From Planctomycetaceae bacterium (GTDB taxonomy: Bacteria > Planctomycetota > Planctomycetia > Planctomycetales > Planctomycetaceae), in contig JAKFVC010000110.1 of assembly GCA_021732415.1 (NCBI GenBank), positions 1 to 53,064 on the forward strand: 53,064 nucleotides of DNA, in the 5' to 3' direction. Of this stretch, positions 1-5,843 are shown piece by piece; positions within the stretch are counted from its first letter, which is position 1; each line of letters starts with the position of its first letter. The notes under the pieces were generated by a model. The model was not told the origin of the DNA, made no database searches, and worked only from the letters and a program-made list of their open reading frames with translations. A program made the translations under genes and the position numbers.

Positions 1-75
1 TTCCGCGGACGCCCCATTCCGATCGTCGCCAACGGCAGCGCCATCCCCGAACTCGTCCGCTCCGCAGTTCAATGA
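1..75 (+). CDS. C-terminal end of an unidentified protein (partial)
   Basis: The first 24 codons of frame 1 are open and end in TGA at 73-75. They would encode a tail such as PIPIVANGSAIPELVRSA. Codon use looks natural for this genome, but the gene begins outside the window and the product cannot be named. Confidence 0.3.
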   Translation, partial: FRGRPIPIVANGSAIPELVRSAVQ

Positions 76-378
76 AGGATGCGTTGCCTCAATTGCAGTC
101 CATGTCGGACAGCCGCCCTGCTTTCACGCGACTTGGATCTGCCGCTGACAGACCGCCAGACGAGAATTTGGCCGCAATCCCGCTTTAGCGCTTCGTCCGA
201 TCCTGTGATGCCACCAGGGAACTGACGGCGTGGCAATCGCGTTAACCGCTCGCCTACAATCGAAACTGCTCTCGCACAAAACTGAAAAATGTCATCACGG
301 GCGGTCGCGTCAAGTCGACGTGGCCGGCCGCTGTATCATCCAAATTCGATTGAACAATTCTCAGTGGGGTATCTTAAA
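76..378. other. Intergenic stretch without a recognisable gene
   Basis: About 300 bases between the partial gene at the left edge and the monooxygenase-like gene. No convincing open frame, tRNA or strong hairpin was seen. It presumably holds the promoter of the gene at 379. Confidence 0.4.
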
Positions 379-663
379 ATGGTCACCGTCGGAATGAATT
401 ACCACGTGCTGCCCGGAAAACAAGCCGACTTTGAACAGAAGTTCGCGGCGGTGATCGACGCGCTGCGTGCGGCAGCGGGGCACACGAACTCCACATTATG
501 GAAAGACGTGAGCGATGACGCTTCGTACTTGATTACCAGCGAATGGTCGGACGAAGACGCATTCAAGCAATTTATCGGCAGTGAAGCCTTCCGCGCGGTC
601 ACCACATGGGGCAAGGAACAGATCCTTTCTGGTCGCCCGCAACACAAGATTTACAAGCATTAG
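379..663 (+). CDS. Antibiotic biosynthesis monooxygenase (ABM) domain protein
   Basis: This 94-residue protein has the size and pattern of the dimeric alpha-beta ABM fold. It opens with the first strand (VGMNYHVLPGKQADFEQKF), followed by a helix with AVIDALRAAAGH and the strand region SYLITSEWSDEDAFKQFI, where the conserved SEWxDxxAF signature sits. Such proteins act as small cofactor-free monooxygenases, heme-degrading enzymes or simple stress proteins, and the substrate cannot be told here. ATG 379 is preferred over an upstream in-frame start at 289 because the conserved fold begins directly after it. Confidence 0.8.
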   Translation: MVTVGMNYHVLPGKQADFEQKFAAVIDALRAAAGHTNSTLWKDVSDDASYLITSEWSDEDAFKQFIGSEAFRAVTTWGKEQILSGRPQHKIYKH

Positions 664-772
664 ACGCATGCAGGCCACCATCGCCGATCGAGCGACAGTC
701 TCATCGGCCGTACCGATTCGGCACAGGATCTCCGGGGATTATGGGATCGGGACCAAGCCCGGTGCGTGACTG

Positions 773-1053
773 TTCGGCGACGGCTGGGAACATGAGATTC
801 TCTTCGAGGGCAGTCCGAAGAAGGAGCCGGGCATCAACTATCCGATCTGCCTCGAAGGGGCACGGGCCTGTCCGCCTGAAGATGTTGGTGGCATCTACGG
901 CTTTTACGAATTCCTCAAAGCACTGGCCGATCCCAAGCACGAGCAGCATGACGACCTCACGGAATCGGGCGGCGCTTTGATCCCAAGAAGTTCGACGCCG
1001 AACAGGCGACAAAGGCGATGAAGCAAGGTTTGCCGGACCGGAGAAAACCATAA
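773..1053 (+). pseudogene. Remnant of a plasmid pRiA4b ORF-3-like protein, frameshifted
   Basis: From 773 the frame reads FGDGWEHEILFEG, then CLEGARACPPEDVGGIYGF and FLKALADPKHEQHDDLTE, which is the C-terminal signature of the pRiA4b ORF-3 (TnpR passenger-like) family. Around 961-966 the frame breaks. The continuation GRRFDPKKFDAEQATKAMK lies in another frame and ends in TAA at 1051-1053. A short deletion that removed the Trp of the usual EWIGRRFDPKKF motif explains the shift. The N-terminal half is missing. The stop codon overlaps the ATG of the next gene. Confidence 0.6.
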
Positions 1054-1262
1054 TGCGACTTGTCAGTTTTCTGTTTCTGATCACGCTTGTCGGCATCACC
1101 GGATGTGAAAGCCGAGAGGAAGCCCATCGCAAGCAAGTTGCCAACAATCTGAAGCAAATTGGTTTGGCGATGCACGCCTACCATTCAAAACACGCAGAGC
1201 CGGAGGGCAATGGAGAACCAGAACCGAGCGACCAAGCTCCTGCAACGGCAGCTCCCCAATGA
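1053..1262 (+). CDS. Small lipoprotein with a DUF1559/pilin-like motif
   Basis: This 69-residue protein has a short positive N-terminus, a hydrophobic stretch (FLFLITLVGITGC) and a plausible lipobox ending at Cys18, so it is probably a lipoprotein. The segment NNLKQIGLAMHAYHSKH closely resembles the conserved start of DUF1559 pilin-like proteins, which are abundant in planctomycetes. The C-terminus is acidic and low in complexity. Its ATG overlaps the stop of the pRiA4b remnant and its TGA overlaps the next ATG, so it sits in a tight transcription unit. The function is unknown, and it may be a degenerate pilin N-terminus. Confidence 0.6.
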   Translation: MRLVSFLFLITLVGITGCESREEAHRKQVANNLKQIGLAMHAYHSKHAEPEGNGEPEPSDQAPATAAPQ

Positions 1263-1945
1263 ATGACGCCATTGCCCATAATCGATTGCTATGCAGAGTG
1301 CCTATGCCGGGACGTGATGGAGCTTGCACGGTGAACGAGACAGCGATACTTCAGCATCCAAAACTCGTACGGCTCCTTCAGTTGGCGTATTCGGCCGAGA
1401 AAGCGGCGGCGTTTGCGTACATCGGCCACGCCGGTTCGGTCAAGAACCCGGACGAAAAAGTGGCGATCAAGCAAATTGAAATGGATGAGTGGCAACACCG
1501 CGAAACCGTTCTCTCCATCATGAGGCAACACGCGATTCCGCCATCACGGTATTACGAGATCAAATATCACATCATCGGCAGGATCATCGCCGCGAGTTGT
1601 TACGTCATCGGCTGGTTCATGCCGTACTACTTCGCAGGACGACTGGAAAGCGGAAACGTCTGCGAGTATTTCGTCACGATGCGATATTTCAATGAAATCG
1701 GGATCACCGCACACGACGATTTGCTGTACGAGATGGGAATCAAAGAGAAAGAACACGAGGTCTATTTTCAGAAGAGTCTTCAGAACAACCGGCTGCTGCC
1801 GCTGTTCGAGAGCATCTTCGGGTGGGGCAACAAAGGCAGTTTCAACGATGTGGATTTGGCGACCAAAGCTCCCGTCGAAGAATCCAAGAGATATTGCAAA
1901 CACCGAAAGGAGACGTTCGATGAAGCAGGGAGGGAGAGCAAGTGA
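1259..1945 (+). CDS. Ferritin-like diiron protein, COQ7/demethoxyubiquinone hydroxylase-like
   Basis: The protein carries the four-helix diiron pattern: Glu in YSAEKAAAFAYIGHA, ExxH in DEWQHRE, and a second ExxH in GIKEKEHEVYF. The hydrophobic segment IIGRIIAASCYVIGWFMPYYF matches the membrane-binding helices of COQ7-type hydroxylases. The likely role is a diiron oxidase or hydroxylase on a lipid or quinone, with the substrate unproven. ATG 1259 overlaps the upstream stop. An alternative start is GTG 1331, which has GGAG at a good distance and lies where the conserved part (NETAILQHPKLVRLLQ) begins; I regard this as equally likely. The stop at 1945 directly abuts the next ATG. Confidence 0.7.
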   Translation: MNDAIAHNRLLCRVPMPGRDGACTVNETAILQHPKLVRLLQLAYSAEKAAAFAYIGHAGSVKNPDEKVAIKQIEMDEWQHRETVLSIMRQHAIPPSRYYEIKYHIIGRIIAASCYVIGWFMPYYFAGRLESGNVCEYFVTMRYFNEIGITAHDDLLYEMGIKEKEHEVYFQKSLQNNRLLPLFESIFGWGNKGSFNDVDLATKAPVEESKRYCKHRKETFDEAGRESK

Positions 1946-2512
1946 ATGACTGAGAAGACCTCGATACCGTCCGGTCGTTATCGCCACTTCAAGGGGAACG
2001 AGTACACCGTGCTCGGCATCGTCCGTCACAGCGAGACGCTGGAAGAACACGTCGTCTACCGGCAGGAATATGGAGATCAAGGACTTTGGGTGCGTCCGAC
2101 ACAGATGTTCATGGAGACGGTCAAGATCGATGGCCAGGAAGTGCCTCGTTTTCAGCCCTTGGGTTCGAGCAGTGAGCAGGTCGATGAGAGTTTCACAAAC
2201 ATCTTCGACGACCTCCCCCCGCACATGCCCAAGGAGCTTGTCCAGACTCTCATCCGAGCCGCTGACGTGCGAATCGAGCGGATCATCTCGCACGGTCATT
2301 CCTCACCCGCCGACTTTTGGTACGACCAACCGCAGCATGAGTGGGTCATCGTCCTGAAAGGGGCAGCGAGGTTGCAGTTCGAGGACGGAATGATCGAGAT
2401 GAAGCCTGGCAACTTCGTGAATATCCCGGCGTTCAAAAAGCACAGGGTAGATTGGACGACGCCGGACGAACCGACGATCTGGCTGGGGGTGCGTTACGGG
2501 GATGCCAAATGA
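1946..2512 (+). CDS. DUF1653-cupin fusion protein
   Basis: Residues about 6-70 form a DUF1653 domain (SGRYRHFKGNEYTVLGIVRH, then VVYRQEYGDQGLWVRPTQMF). Residues about 85-188 form a small cupin barrel with HGHSSPADFWYDQPQHEW, a phospho-sugar or metal-binding-type motif, and MKPGNFVNIPAFKKHRVDW as the second cupin motif. The histidines support a metal site. DUF1653 proteins usually stand alone, so the fusion is noteworthy. The gene starts right at the stop of the ferritin-like gene and ends the operon. The function is unknown; the cupin could sense or modify a small molecule. Confidence 0.75.
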   Translation: MTEKTSIPSGRYRHFKGNEYTVLGIVRHSETLEEHVVYRQEYGDQGLWVRPTQMFMETVKIDGQEVPRFQPLGSSSEQVDESFTNIFDDLPPHMPKELVQTLIRAADVRIERIISHGHSSPADFWYDQPQHEWVIVLKGAARLQFEDGMIEMKPGNFVNIPAFKKHRVDWTTPDEPTIWLGVRYGDAK

Positions 2513-2922
2513 TTCGCCCTCAGCCGTCGATCTGCGTTCTCCGAGAAGTATGCCTGCTCACGCGAGACAACTGTTCTCGCAAAAATGAAGGTCGCTGAAA
2601 AATCTCGCGAACATTTCTGCACCGGTGCGCATCTCATAAGTAACTGCGCTGGCGGCTGTCGCCTTCGCCTGACGATCACACGGAAGAATCCCGTTCTTAG
2701 GTCTTGCGGATCATGATGCTTTCCCGGCTGATGTCCGATTGCCCACAGAGAGATTCGAGGAAGTTCGCTCACCCAGCGAATCGACTCGCCGCGCAACCCG
2801 TGTATCCCCAGATCCGGCAAGACTTTGCTGGGAATCCGGGGAGTACAGGTTTGCGAGGTGAGCAATCCCTCGATCCCCTGCGCACGTGACATCGGCCCTA
2901 AGCCTTCCGCGAGCTTTCAAAG
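2513..2922. other. Gene-free stretch before the tRNA array
   Basis: Several short frames occur here on both strands, but none has a credible start or protein-like composition. The stretch ends at the hairpin at 2923-2954, so any array promoter would lie here or just after the hairpin. Confidence 0.4.
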
Positions 2923-2962
2923 AAGCCCGGTGTCACAAACAGGACACCGGGCTTTCTCGTTT
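2923..2962 (+). terminator. Rho-independent-type hairpin directly before the tRNA array
   Basis: AAGCCCGGTGTC (2923-2934) pairs perfectly with GACACCGGGCTT (2943-2954) around an 8-base loop, followed by a T-rich tail TCTCGTTT. A very similar hairpin (AAGCCCTTCGAC) lies at 52790. It would stop upstream transcription just before the first tRNA. Confidence 0.65.
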
Positions 2963-2965
2963 CAT

Positions 2966-3037
2966 GGGCTGGTAGCTGAGATGGTGTAGCGCCTGGCTGA
3001 AGACCAGGAGAGAAGGATTCGAGCGCCTTCCAGCCCA
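2966..3037 (+). tRNA. tRNA-Phe(GAA)
   Basis: Acceptor GGGCTGG/CCAGCCC, anticodon stem CCTGG/CCAGG with loop CTGAAGA, discriminator A, no CCA. The T-stem has an A-G mismatch beside the loop. First gene of the array. Confidence 0.8.
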
Positions 3038-3088
3038 CATTCCAAACGATCCGGTTTGCCGGAACACGGAGAGGGTACGTCCACACAC

Positions 3089-3161
3089 GGCCCGTTCGAC
3101 TTCTGGTGAGGTTGCCAGTCTTTCAAGCTGGCTAGGTTGGGTTCGAATCCCACACGGGTCA
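3089..3161 (+). tRNA. tRNA-Glu(UUC)
   Basis: Acceptor GGCCCGT/ACGGGTC, anticodon loop CTTTCAA, T-loop TTCGAAT, discriminator A. The outermost T-stem pair is mismatched. No CCA. Confidence 0.8.
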
Positions 3162-3168
3162 ATTGGTT

Positions 3169-3242
3169 TCGGGGTGAGGGGCACCGGTCGCCCGCGTGTC
3201 TTGGGTACACGAGACAGTCAGTTCGATTCTGACCATCCCGAT
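3169..3242 (+). tRNA. tRNA-Pro(UGG)
   Basis: Acceptor TCGGGGT/ATCCCGA, anticodon stem CGTGT/ACACG with loop CTTGGGT, T-arm GTCAG/CTGAC. No CCA. Confidence 0.8.
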
Positions 3243-3244
3243 TG

Positions 3245-3315
3245 CGCTTGGTGGTGTAACGGAAGCACATCGTTCTGATACGGCGACAGCGACGGTTCAA
3301 CTCCGTCCCGAGCGA
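3245..3315 (+). tRNA. tRNA-Ile(GAU)
   Basis: Acceptor CGCTTGG/CCGAGCG, loop CTGATAC, T-arm GACGG/CCGTC, discriminator A. The C1-G72 pair is unusual for an isoleucine tRNA. It begins two bases after the previous gene. Confidence 0.7.
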
Positions 3316-3373
3316 TTAAAGGAAAGCATCATGGAACAAGACCTGACAGACAAACGTGGCCACGCCCTCATCC

Positions 3374-3445
3374 GGGGTCGTGGTGTAACGGCAGCACAGC
3401 AGACTTTTAATCTGCCCGGCGGGGGTTCGAATCCCTCCGGCCCCA
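3374..3445 (+). tRNA. tRNA-Lys(UUU)
   Basis: Acceptor GGGGTCG/CGGCCCC, anticodon stem GCAGA/TCTGC with loop CTTTTAA, T-loop TTCGAAT, discriminator A, no CCA. Confidence 0.85.
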
Positions 3446-3458
3446 TCGTGAACCACAC

Positions 3459-3531
3459 GGGATCAAGGTGTTAGCGGCAGCACACTCGGCTCTTAACCGA
3501 GCAGGTGACGGTTCAAGTCCGTCTGGTCCCA
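3459..3531 (+). tRNA. tRNA-Lys(CUU)
   Basis: Acceptor GGGATCA/TGGTCCC, anticodon stem CTCGG/CCGAG with loop CTCTTAA, T-arm GACGG/CCGTC, discriminator A followed by CTGA. Confidence 0.85.
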
Positions 3532-3541
3532 CTGACAACAC

Positions 3542-3613
3542 GCACTGGTCGTCCAGCGGCCAAGACTCCGCACCCGTAATGCGGCAACGTGGGTTCAACT
3601 CCCACCCGGTGCT
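3542..3613 (+). tRNA. tRNA-Thr(CGU), C33 variant
   Basis: Acceptor GCACTGG/CCGGTGC, anticodon stem CCGCA/TGCGG with loop CCCGTAA, so position 33 is C rather than the near-universal U. T-arm GTGGG/CCCAC, discriminator T. Confidence 0.75.
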
Positions 3614-3708
3614 CTTTCCTGCGCGATCACGAATCGTGCGCGTGGGAATGACTGCCGCGCGTTGAGCGCGGTAACGATTGCTCTTTGACAATTCGGCCAG
3701 GACTAACT

Positions 3709-3779
3709 GCACCTATGACGTAACGGAAGCGTGCCGTCTCGCCAGGGCGGAAGCACGGGTTCAACTCCCGTTGGGTGCA
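3709..3779 (+). tRNA. tRNA-Gly(GCC), C33 variant
   Basis: Acceptor GCACCTA/TGGGTGC, anticodon stem CCGTC/GGCGG with loop TCGCCAG (C33), T-arm ACGGG/CCCGT, discriminator A. About 95 bases without a tRNA precede it. Confidence 0.65.
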
Positions 3780-3783
3780 ATCA

Positions 3784-3857
3784 CAGCGTGTGGGAAAGTC
3801 TGGAAATCCGCGTGCCTCGGGCGCACGAGAGCGTCGGTTCAAATCCGACCACGCTGA
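3784..3857 (+). tRNA. tRNA-Pro(CGG)
   Basis: Perfect acceptor CAGCGTG/CACGCTG with the C1-G72 pair typical of bacterial tRNA-Pro, anticodon stem CGTGC/GCACG with loop CTCGGGC, T-arm GTCGG/CCGAC, discriminator A then CTGA. Confidence 0.85.
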
Positions 3858-3868
3858 CTGAAATCGAT

Positions 3869-3943
3869 TGCGGAGGAGTCCGTGCTGGTACGGGCAGGCG
3901 GCTGTTAACCGTCGTGACACAGGTTCGATTCCTGTCTCCGCAG
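3869..3943 (+). tRNA. tRNA-Asn(GUU), copy 1
   Basis: Perfect acceptor TGCGGAG/CTCCGCA, loop CTGTTAA, T-arm ACAGG/CCTGT, discriminator G. The only anticodon read twice in the array; the other copy is at 4137. Confidence 0.8.
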
Positions 3944-3956
3944 CTTGATCACTCAT

Positions 3957-4042
3957 GGAAGTCATCCGGCTGGATGAGGAGCCTGTCTCGAAAACAGGTG
4001 CGGGCTGTGCGTCCGTTGTGGGTTCGAGTCCCACGGCTTCCG
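3957..4042 (+). tRNA. tRNA-Ser(CGA)
   Basis: Class II tRNA with a long variable arm. Acceptor GGAAGTC/GGCTTCC, anticodon stem CCTGT/ACAGG with loop CTCGAAA, T-arm GTGGG/CCCAC, discriminator G. Confidence 0.85.
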
Positions 4043-4059
4043 CCTCGAAGAAACAACAT

Positions 4060-4131
4060 GTGCCCTTGGCCGATCGGCAGAGGCGTCAGCCTTCCAAGCT
4101 GAACAGGTGGGTTCGATTCCCACAGGGCACT
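4060..4131 (+). tRNA. tRNA-Gly(UCC)
   Basis: Acceptor GTGCCCT/AGGGCAC, anticodon stem TCAGC/GCTGA with loop CTTCCAA, T-arm GTGGG/CCCAC, discriminator T. Confidence 0.85.
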
Positions 4132-4136
4132 TTATC

Positions 4137-4208
4137 GGGTCGGTAGCTCAGCGGCAGAGCAGGTGTTTGTTAAGCACCCGCGCGTGGGTTCGAGTCCCAC
4201 CCGTCCCT
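4137..4208 (+). tRNA. tRNA-Asn(GUU), copy 2
   Basis: Acceptor GGGTCGG/CCGTCCC with a T-T mismatch at pair 4, D-arm TAGCTCAGCGGCAGAGCA, anticodon stem GGTGT/GCACC with loop TTGTTAA, T-arm GTGGG/CCCAC. The D-arm is of standard bacterial type, unlike copy 1. Confidence 0.8.
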
Positions 4209-4218
4209 CTCGAAGCAT

Positions 4219-4292
4219 TGCGGGGTAGTCGCTGTTGGCAGCGATGCTGGGCTTTGACCCCGGAGGCGCAGGTTCGATTCCTGCCCCCGCAA
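4219..4292 (+). tRNA. tRNA-Gln(UUG)
   Basis: Perfect acceptor TGCGGGG/CCCCGCA, anticodon stem CTGGG/CCCGG with loop CTTTGAC, T-arm GCAGG/CCTGC. Clearly related to the Gln(CUG) gene that follows. Confidence 0.9.
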
Positions 4293-4338
4293 TTGGCGAA
4301 CTTGTGAAAGGACGTCGTGTCCTTCGATGCCCATTCAT

Positions 4339-4412
4339 TGCGGGATAGTTGCTGCTGGCAGTGACGCTGGGCTCTGACCCCGGAGGCGTTGGTTCGATTC
4401 CAACTCCCGCAG
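4339..4412 (+). tRNA. tRNA-Gln(CUG)
   Basis: Acceptor TGCGGGA/TCCCGCA, anticodon stem CTGGG/CCCGG with loop CTCTGAC, T-arm GTTGG/CCAAC. Near-duplicate of the preceding Gln(UUG) gene with a changed anticodon. Confidence 0.9.
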
Positions 4413-4421
4413 TTTGATCAC

Positions 4422-4507
4422 GGAAGTCATCGGGCCGGATGAGGAACCTGTCTTGAAAACAGGCGGCGGGTAAACCTCGCTTGTGGGTTCGAGTCCCACG
4501 GCTTCCG
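4422..4507 (+). tRNA. tRNA-Ser(UGA)
   Basis: Class II. Acceptor GGAAGTC/GGCTTCC, loop CTTGAAA, long variable arm, T-arm GTGGG/CCCAC. Near-duplicate of Ser(CGA) at 3957. Confidence 0.85.
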
Positions 4508-4528
4508 CTCGGTACTGGCGAACGATTC

Positions 4529-4599
4529 GGGCTCATGGTCCAACAGAAAGACATCGGTCCTGCAAACCGAGGATTCGGGTGCGATTCCCGATGAGTCCA
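4529..4599 (+). tRNA. tRNA-Ala(UGC), C33 variant
   Basis: Acceptor GGGCTCA/TGAGTCC contains the G3-U70 wobble that identifies tRNA-Ala. Anticodon stem TCGGT/ACCGA with loop CCTGCAA (C33). The T-loop is TGCGATT, with G at the pseudouridine-55 position. Confidence 0.75.
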
Positions 4600-4609
4600 C
4601 TTTCAGATT

Positions 4610-4681
4610 GATCCCGTGGTCCAGCGGCGACGACTTCTGGCCTACACCCAGACAACGATGGTTCGAGTCCATCCGGGATCA
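4610..4681 (+). tRNA. tRNA-Val(UAC), C33 variant
   Basis: Perfect acceptor GATCCCG/CGGGATC, anticodon stem TCTGG/CCAGA with loop CCTACAC (C33), T-arm GATGG/CCATC, discriminator A then CTGA. Confidence 0.8.
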
Positions 4682-4694
4682 CTGACAAGAGAAC

Positions 4695-4768
4695 GCCCAG
4701 GTACGCCAACTGGATGAGCGGCTCGGCTTAAACCCGAGCGATTGCGGGTTCGAGTCCCGCCTTGGGTA
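4695..4768 (+). tRNA. tRNA-Leu(UAA) with short variable loop
   Basis: Acceptor GCCCAGG/CTTGGGT, anticodon stem CTCGG/CCGAG with loop CTTAAAC, T-arm GCGGG/CCCGC, discriminator A. Only five bases (CGATT) separate anticodon and T stems, whereas bacterial tRNA-Leu normally has a long variable arm. Confidence 0.75.
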
Positions 4769-4781
4769 TCAATAGAAACAC

Positions 4782-4855
4782 GGCTCGGTAGGCAATCGGC
4801 AGACCACCTTGGCTTAGAACCAGGGATGCTGTGGGTTCGACTCCCACCTGAGCTA
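4782..4855 (+). tRNA. tRNA-Leu(UAG) with short variable loop
   Basis: Acceptor GGCTCGG/CTGAGCT, anticodon stem CTTGG/CCAGG with loop CTTAGAA, variable loop of six bases, T-arm GTGGG/CCCAC, discriminator A. Confidence 0.75.
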
Positions 4856-4865
4856 TTCCCATTAC

Positions 4866-4940
4866 CCTCTCGCGGAGCAGTCCGGAGTGCTCGCCACCCT
4901 GTCACGGTGGAGATCGTGGGTTCAAATCCCATCGAGAGGG
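4866..4940 (+). tRNA. tRNA-Asp(GUC)
   Basis: Perfect acceptor CCTCTCG/CGAGAGG, which extends to an eighth possible pair with the preceding C. Anticodon stem CCACC/GGTGG with loop CTGTCAC, discriminator G. Confidence 0.8.
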
Positions 4941-4947
4941 CTGATAC

Positions 4948-5022
4948 GGCGCGGTACGCAATTGGCAAAGCGGCAGAGTTCAAACCTCTGTGATTCTGTG
5001 GGTTCGACTCCCACTCGCGCTA
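4948..5022 (+). tRNA. tRNA-Leu(CAA) with short variable loop
   Basis: Acceptor GGCGCGG/TCGCGCT, anticodon stem CAGAG/CTCTG with loop TTCAAAC, variable loop of seven bases, T-arm GTGGG/CCCAC, discriminator A. Confidence 0.75.
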
Positions 5023-5034
5023 CTCCAACAAAAT

Positions 5035-5116
5035 GCGTCGGCTGGGCATTGGCGTGCCTAAGTGGCTGTAACCCACCCGCCTGCGGGCATTGCAGGTTCA
5101 ACTCCTGCCCGACGCA
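5035..5116 (+). tRNA. tRNA-Tyr(GUA)
   Basis: Class II tRNA with a variable-arm stem CCCGC/GCGGG. Perfect acceptor GCGTCGG/CCGACGC, anticodon loop CTGTAAC, T-arm GCAGG/CCTGC, discriminator A. Confidence 0.85.
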
Positions 5117-5129
5117 CTCGATCAAGAAT

Positions 5130-5202
5130 GGCCCGTTCTTCTAGCGGTTCAGGAATCTGGCCCCTCAAGCCGGCAACGCGGGTTCGACTCCCGCACGGGT
5201 CA
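5130..5202 (+). tRNA. tRNA-Glu(CUC), C33 variant
   Basis: Acceptor GGCCCGT/ACGGGTC identical to Glu(UUC). Anticodon stem CTGGC/GCCGG with loop CCCTCAA (C33). Discriminator A then CTGA. Confidence 0.8.
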
Positions 5203-5213
5203 CTGACAGACAT

Positions 5214-5297
5214 GACCAAGTGGTGCAACTGGTAGACACGCGACGCTCAGAACGTCGTGCCCTTACGGGCTTGGGAGTTCGACTCTCCCCTTGGTCA
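5214..5297 (+). tRNA. tRNA-Leu(CAG), class II
   Basis: Perfect acceptor GACCAAG/CTTGGTC, anticodon stem CGACG/CGTCG with loop CTCAGAA, long variable arm, T-arm GGGAG/CTCCC. This is the only leucine tRNA here with the normal bacterial architecture. Confidence 0.9.
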
Positions 5298-5303
5298 CTT
5301 TCT

Positions 5304-5372
5304 TGCAGGCAGGGCAGGTGCCCGACTCGCTCCCATAAGGCGGGGGACCCGGATCGATACCGGGGCCTGCAA
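5304..5372 (+). tRNA. tRNA with CAU anticodon (Met or Ile2), reduced D-loop
   Basis: Acceptor TGCAGGC/GCCTGCA, anticodon stem TCGCT/GGCGG with loop CCCATAA (C33), T-arm CCCGG/CCGGG with atypical loop ATCGATA. The D-stem GGGC/GCCC closes a loop of only four bases, so the tRNA is just 69 bases long. It lacks the GGG/CCC anticodon-stem pairs of initiator tRNA. Confidence 0.6.
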
Positions 5373-5374
5373 TT

Positions 5375-5466
5375 GGCTAAGAGCTAAGGGTTGATGGCTA
5401 AGGGCCGGAGAATGCCAGAGATTCTTCTCTGTCCCTTAGCTCTTAGCCATCAGCCCTTAGCCCTTA
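5375..5466. repeat. Long imperfect inverted repeat between two tRNA genes
   Basis: The left arm (5375-5405) has repeated GCTAAGGG/GCTAAGAG units. The right arm (5433-5466) has the complementary CCCTTAGC/CTCTTAGC units, around a 27-base loop. It would form a long hairpin in the array transcript. It may be a mobile palindromic repeat, and its function is unknown. Confidence 0.7.
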
Positions 5467-5469
5467 ACC

Positions 5470-5544
5470 GGCCGAGTACGCAAACTGGAAAAGCGACCAG
5501 GTCGAGAGCCTGGTGATTTTGTGGGTTCGACTCCCCCTCGGTCA
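5470..5544 (+). tRNA. tRNA-Leu(GAG), short variable loop, C33 variant
   Basis: Acceptor GGCCGAG/CTCGGTC, anticodon stem CCAGG/CCTGG with loop TCGAGAG (C33), variable loop of seven bases. The T-stem 3' strand is a base short (CCCC), suggesting a deletion. Confidence 0.65.
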
Positions 5545-5548
5545 CTCT

Positions 5549-5619
5549 GATCCCGTGGTCCAACGGCACGACTCCAGTCCGACATGCTGGCGACGATGGT
5601 TCAACTCCATCCGGGATCA
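5549..5619 (+). tRNA. tRNA-Val(GAC), C33 variant
   Basis: Perfect acceptor GATCCCG/CGGGATC, anticodon stem CCAGT/GCTGG with loop CCGACAT (C33), T-arm GATGG/CCATC, discriminator A. Related to Val(UAC) at 4610. Confidence 0.8.
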
Positions 5620-5625
5620 ATCGAT

Positions 5626-5696
5626 GGTCTGTAGGTGTTGCGGCCGCACACGTCCTTGGTAAGGACGAGGCTCGGGTTCAATTCCCGGACAAGCAA
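5626..5696 (+). tRNA. tRNA-Thr(GGU), imperfect acceptor
   Basis: Anticodon stem CGTCC/GGACG with loop TTGGTAA and T-arm TCGGG/CCCGG are good. The acceptor GGTCTGT/ACAAGCA has two mismatches (pairs 1 and 4). It may be decaying. Confidence 0.6.
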
Positions 5697-5757
5697 CTGA
5701 GGCCGCCGACCGGTAGGGAGGATGAAGGCCGAAGGCGGTAGCAAGAAAAGAAAGAAT

Positions 5758-5828
5758 GGGCTGCTGGTCCAACGGCACGACATCTGGGTCGCAACCAGAA
5801 GATCGGGGTTCAATTCCCCGGCGGTCCA
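5758..5828 (+). tRNA. tRNA-Ala(CGC)
   Basis: Acceptor GGGCTGC/GCGGTCC keeps the G3-U70 alanine identity pair. Anticodon stem TCTGG/CCAGA with loop GTCGCAA, T-arm CGGGG/CCCCG, discriminator A then CTGA. Confidence 0.85.
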
Positions 5829-5843
5829 CTGACAACGACGAAT

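Noticed and set aside
3614-3708. A possible tRNA between Thr(CGU) and Gly(GCC)
   Set aside because: The GC-rich sequence has inverted bits but no T-arm consensus and no acceptor pairing.
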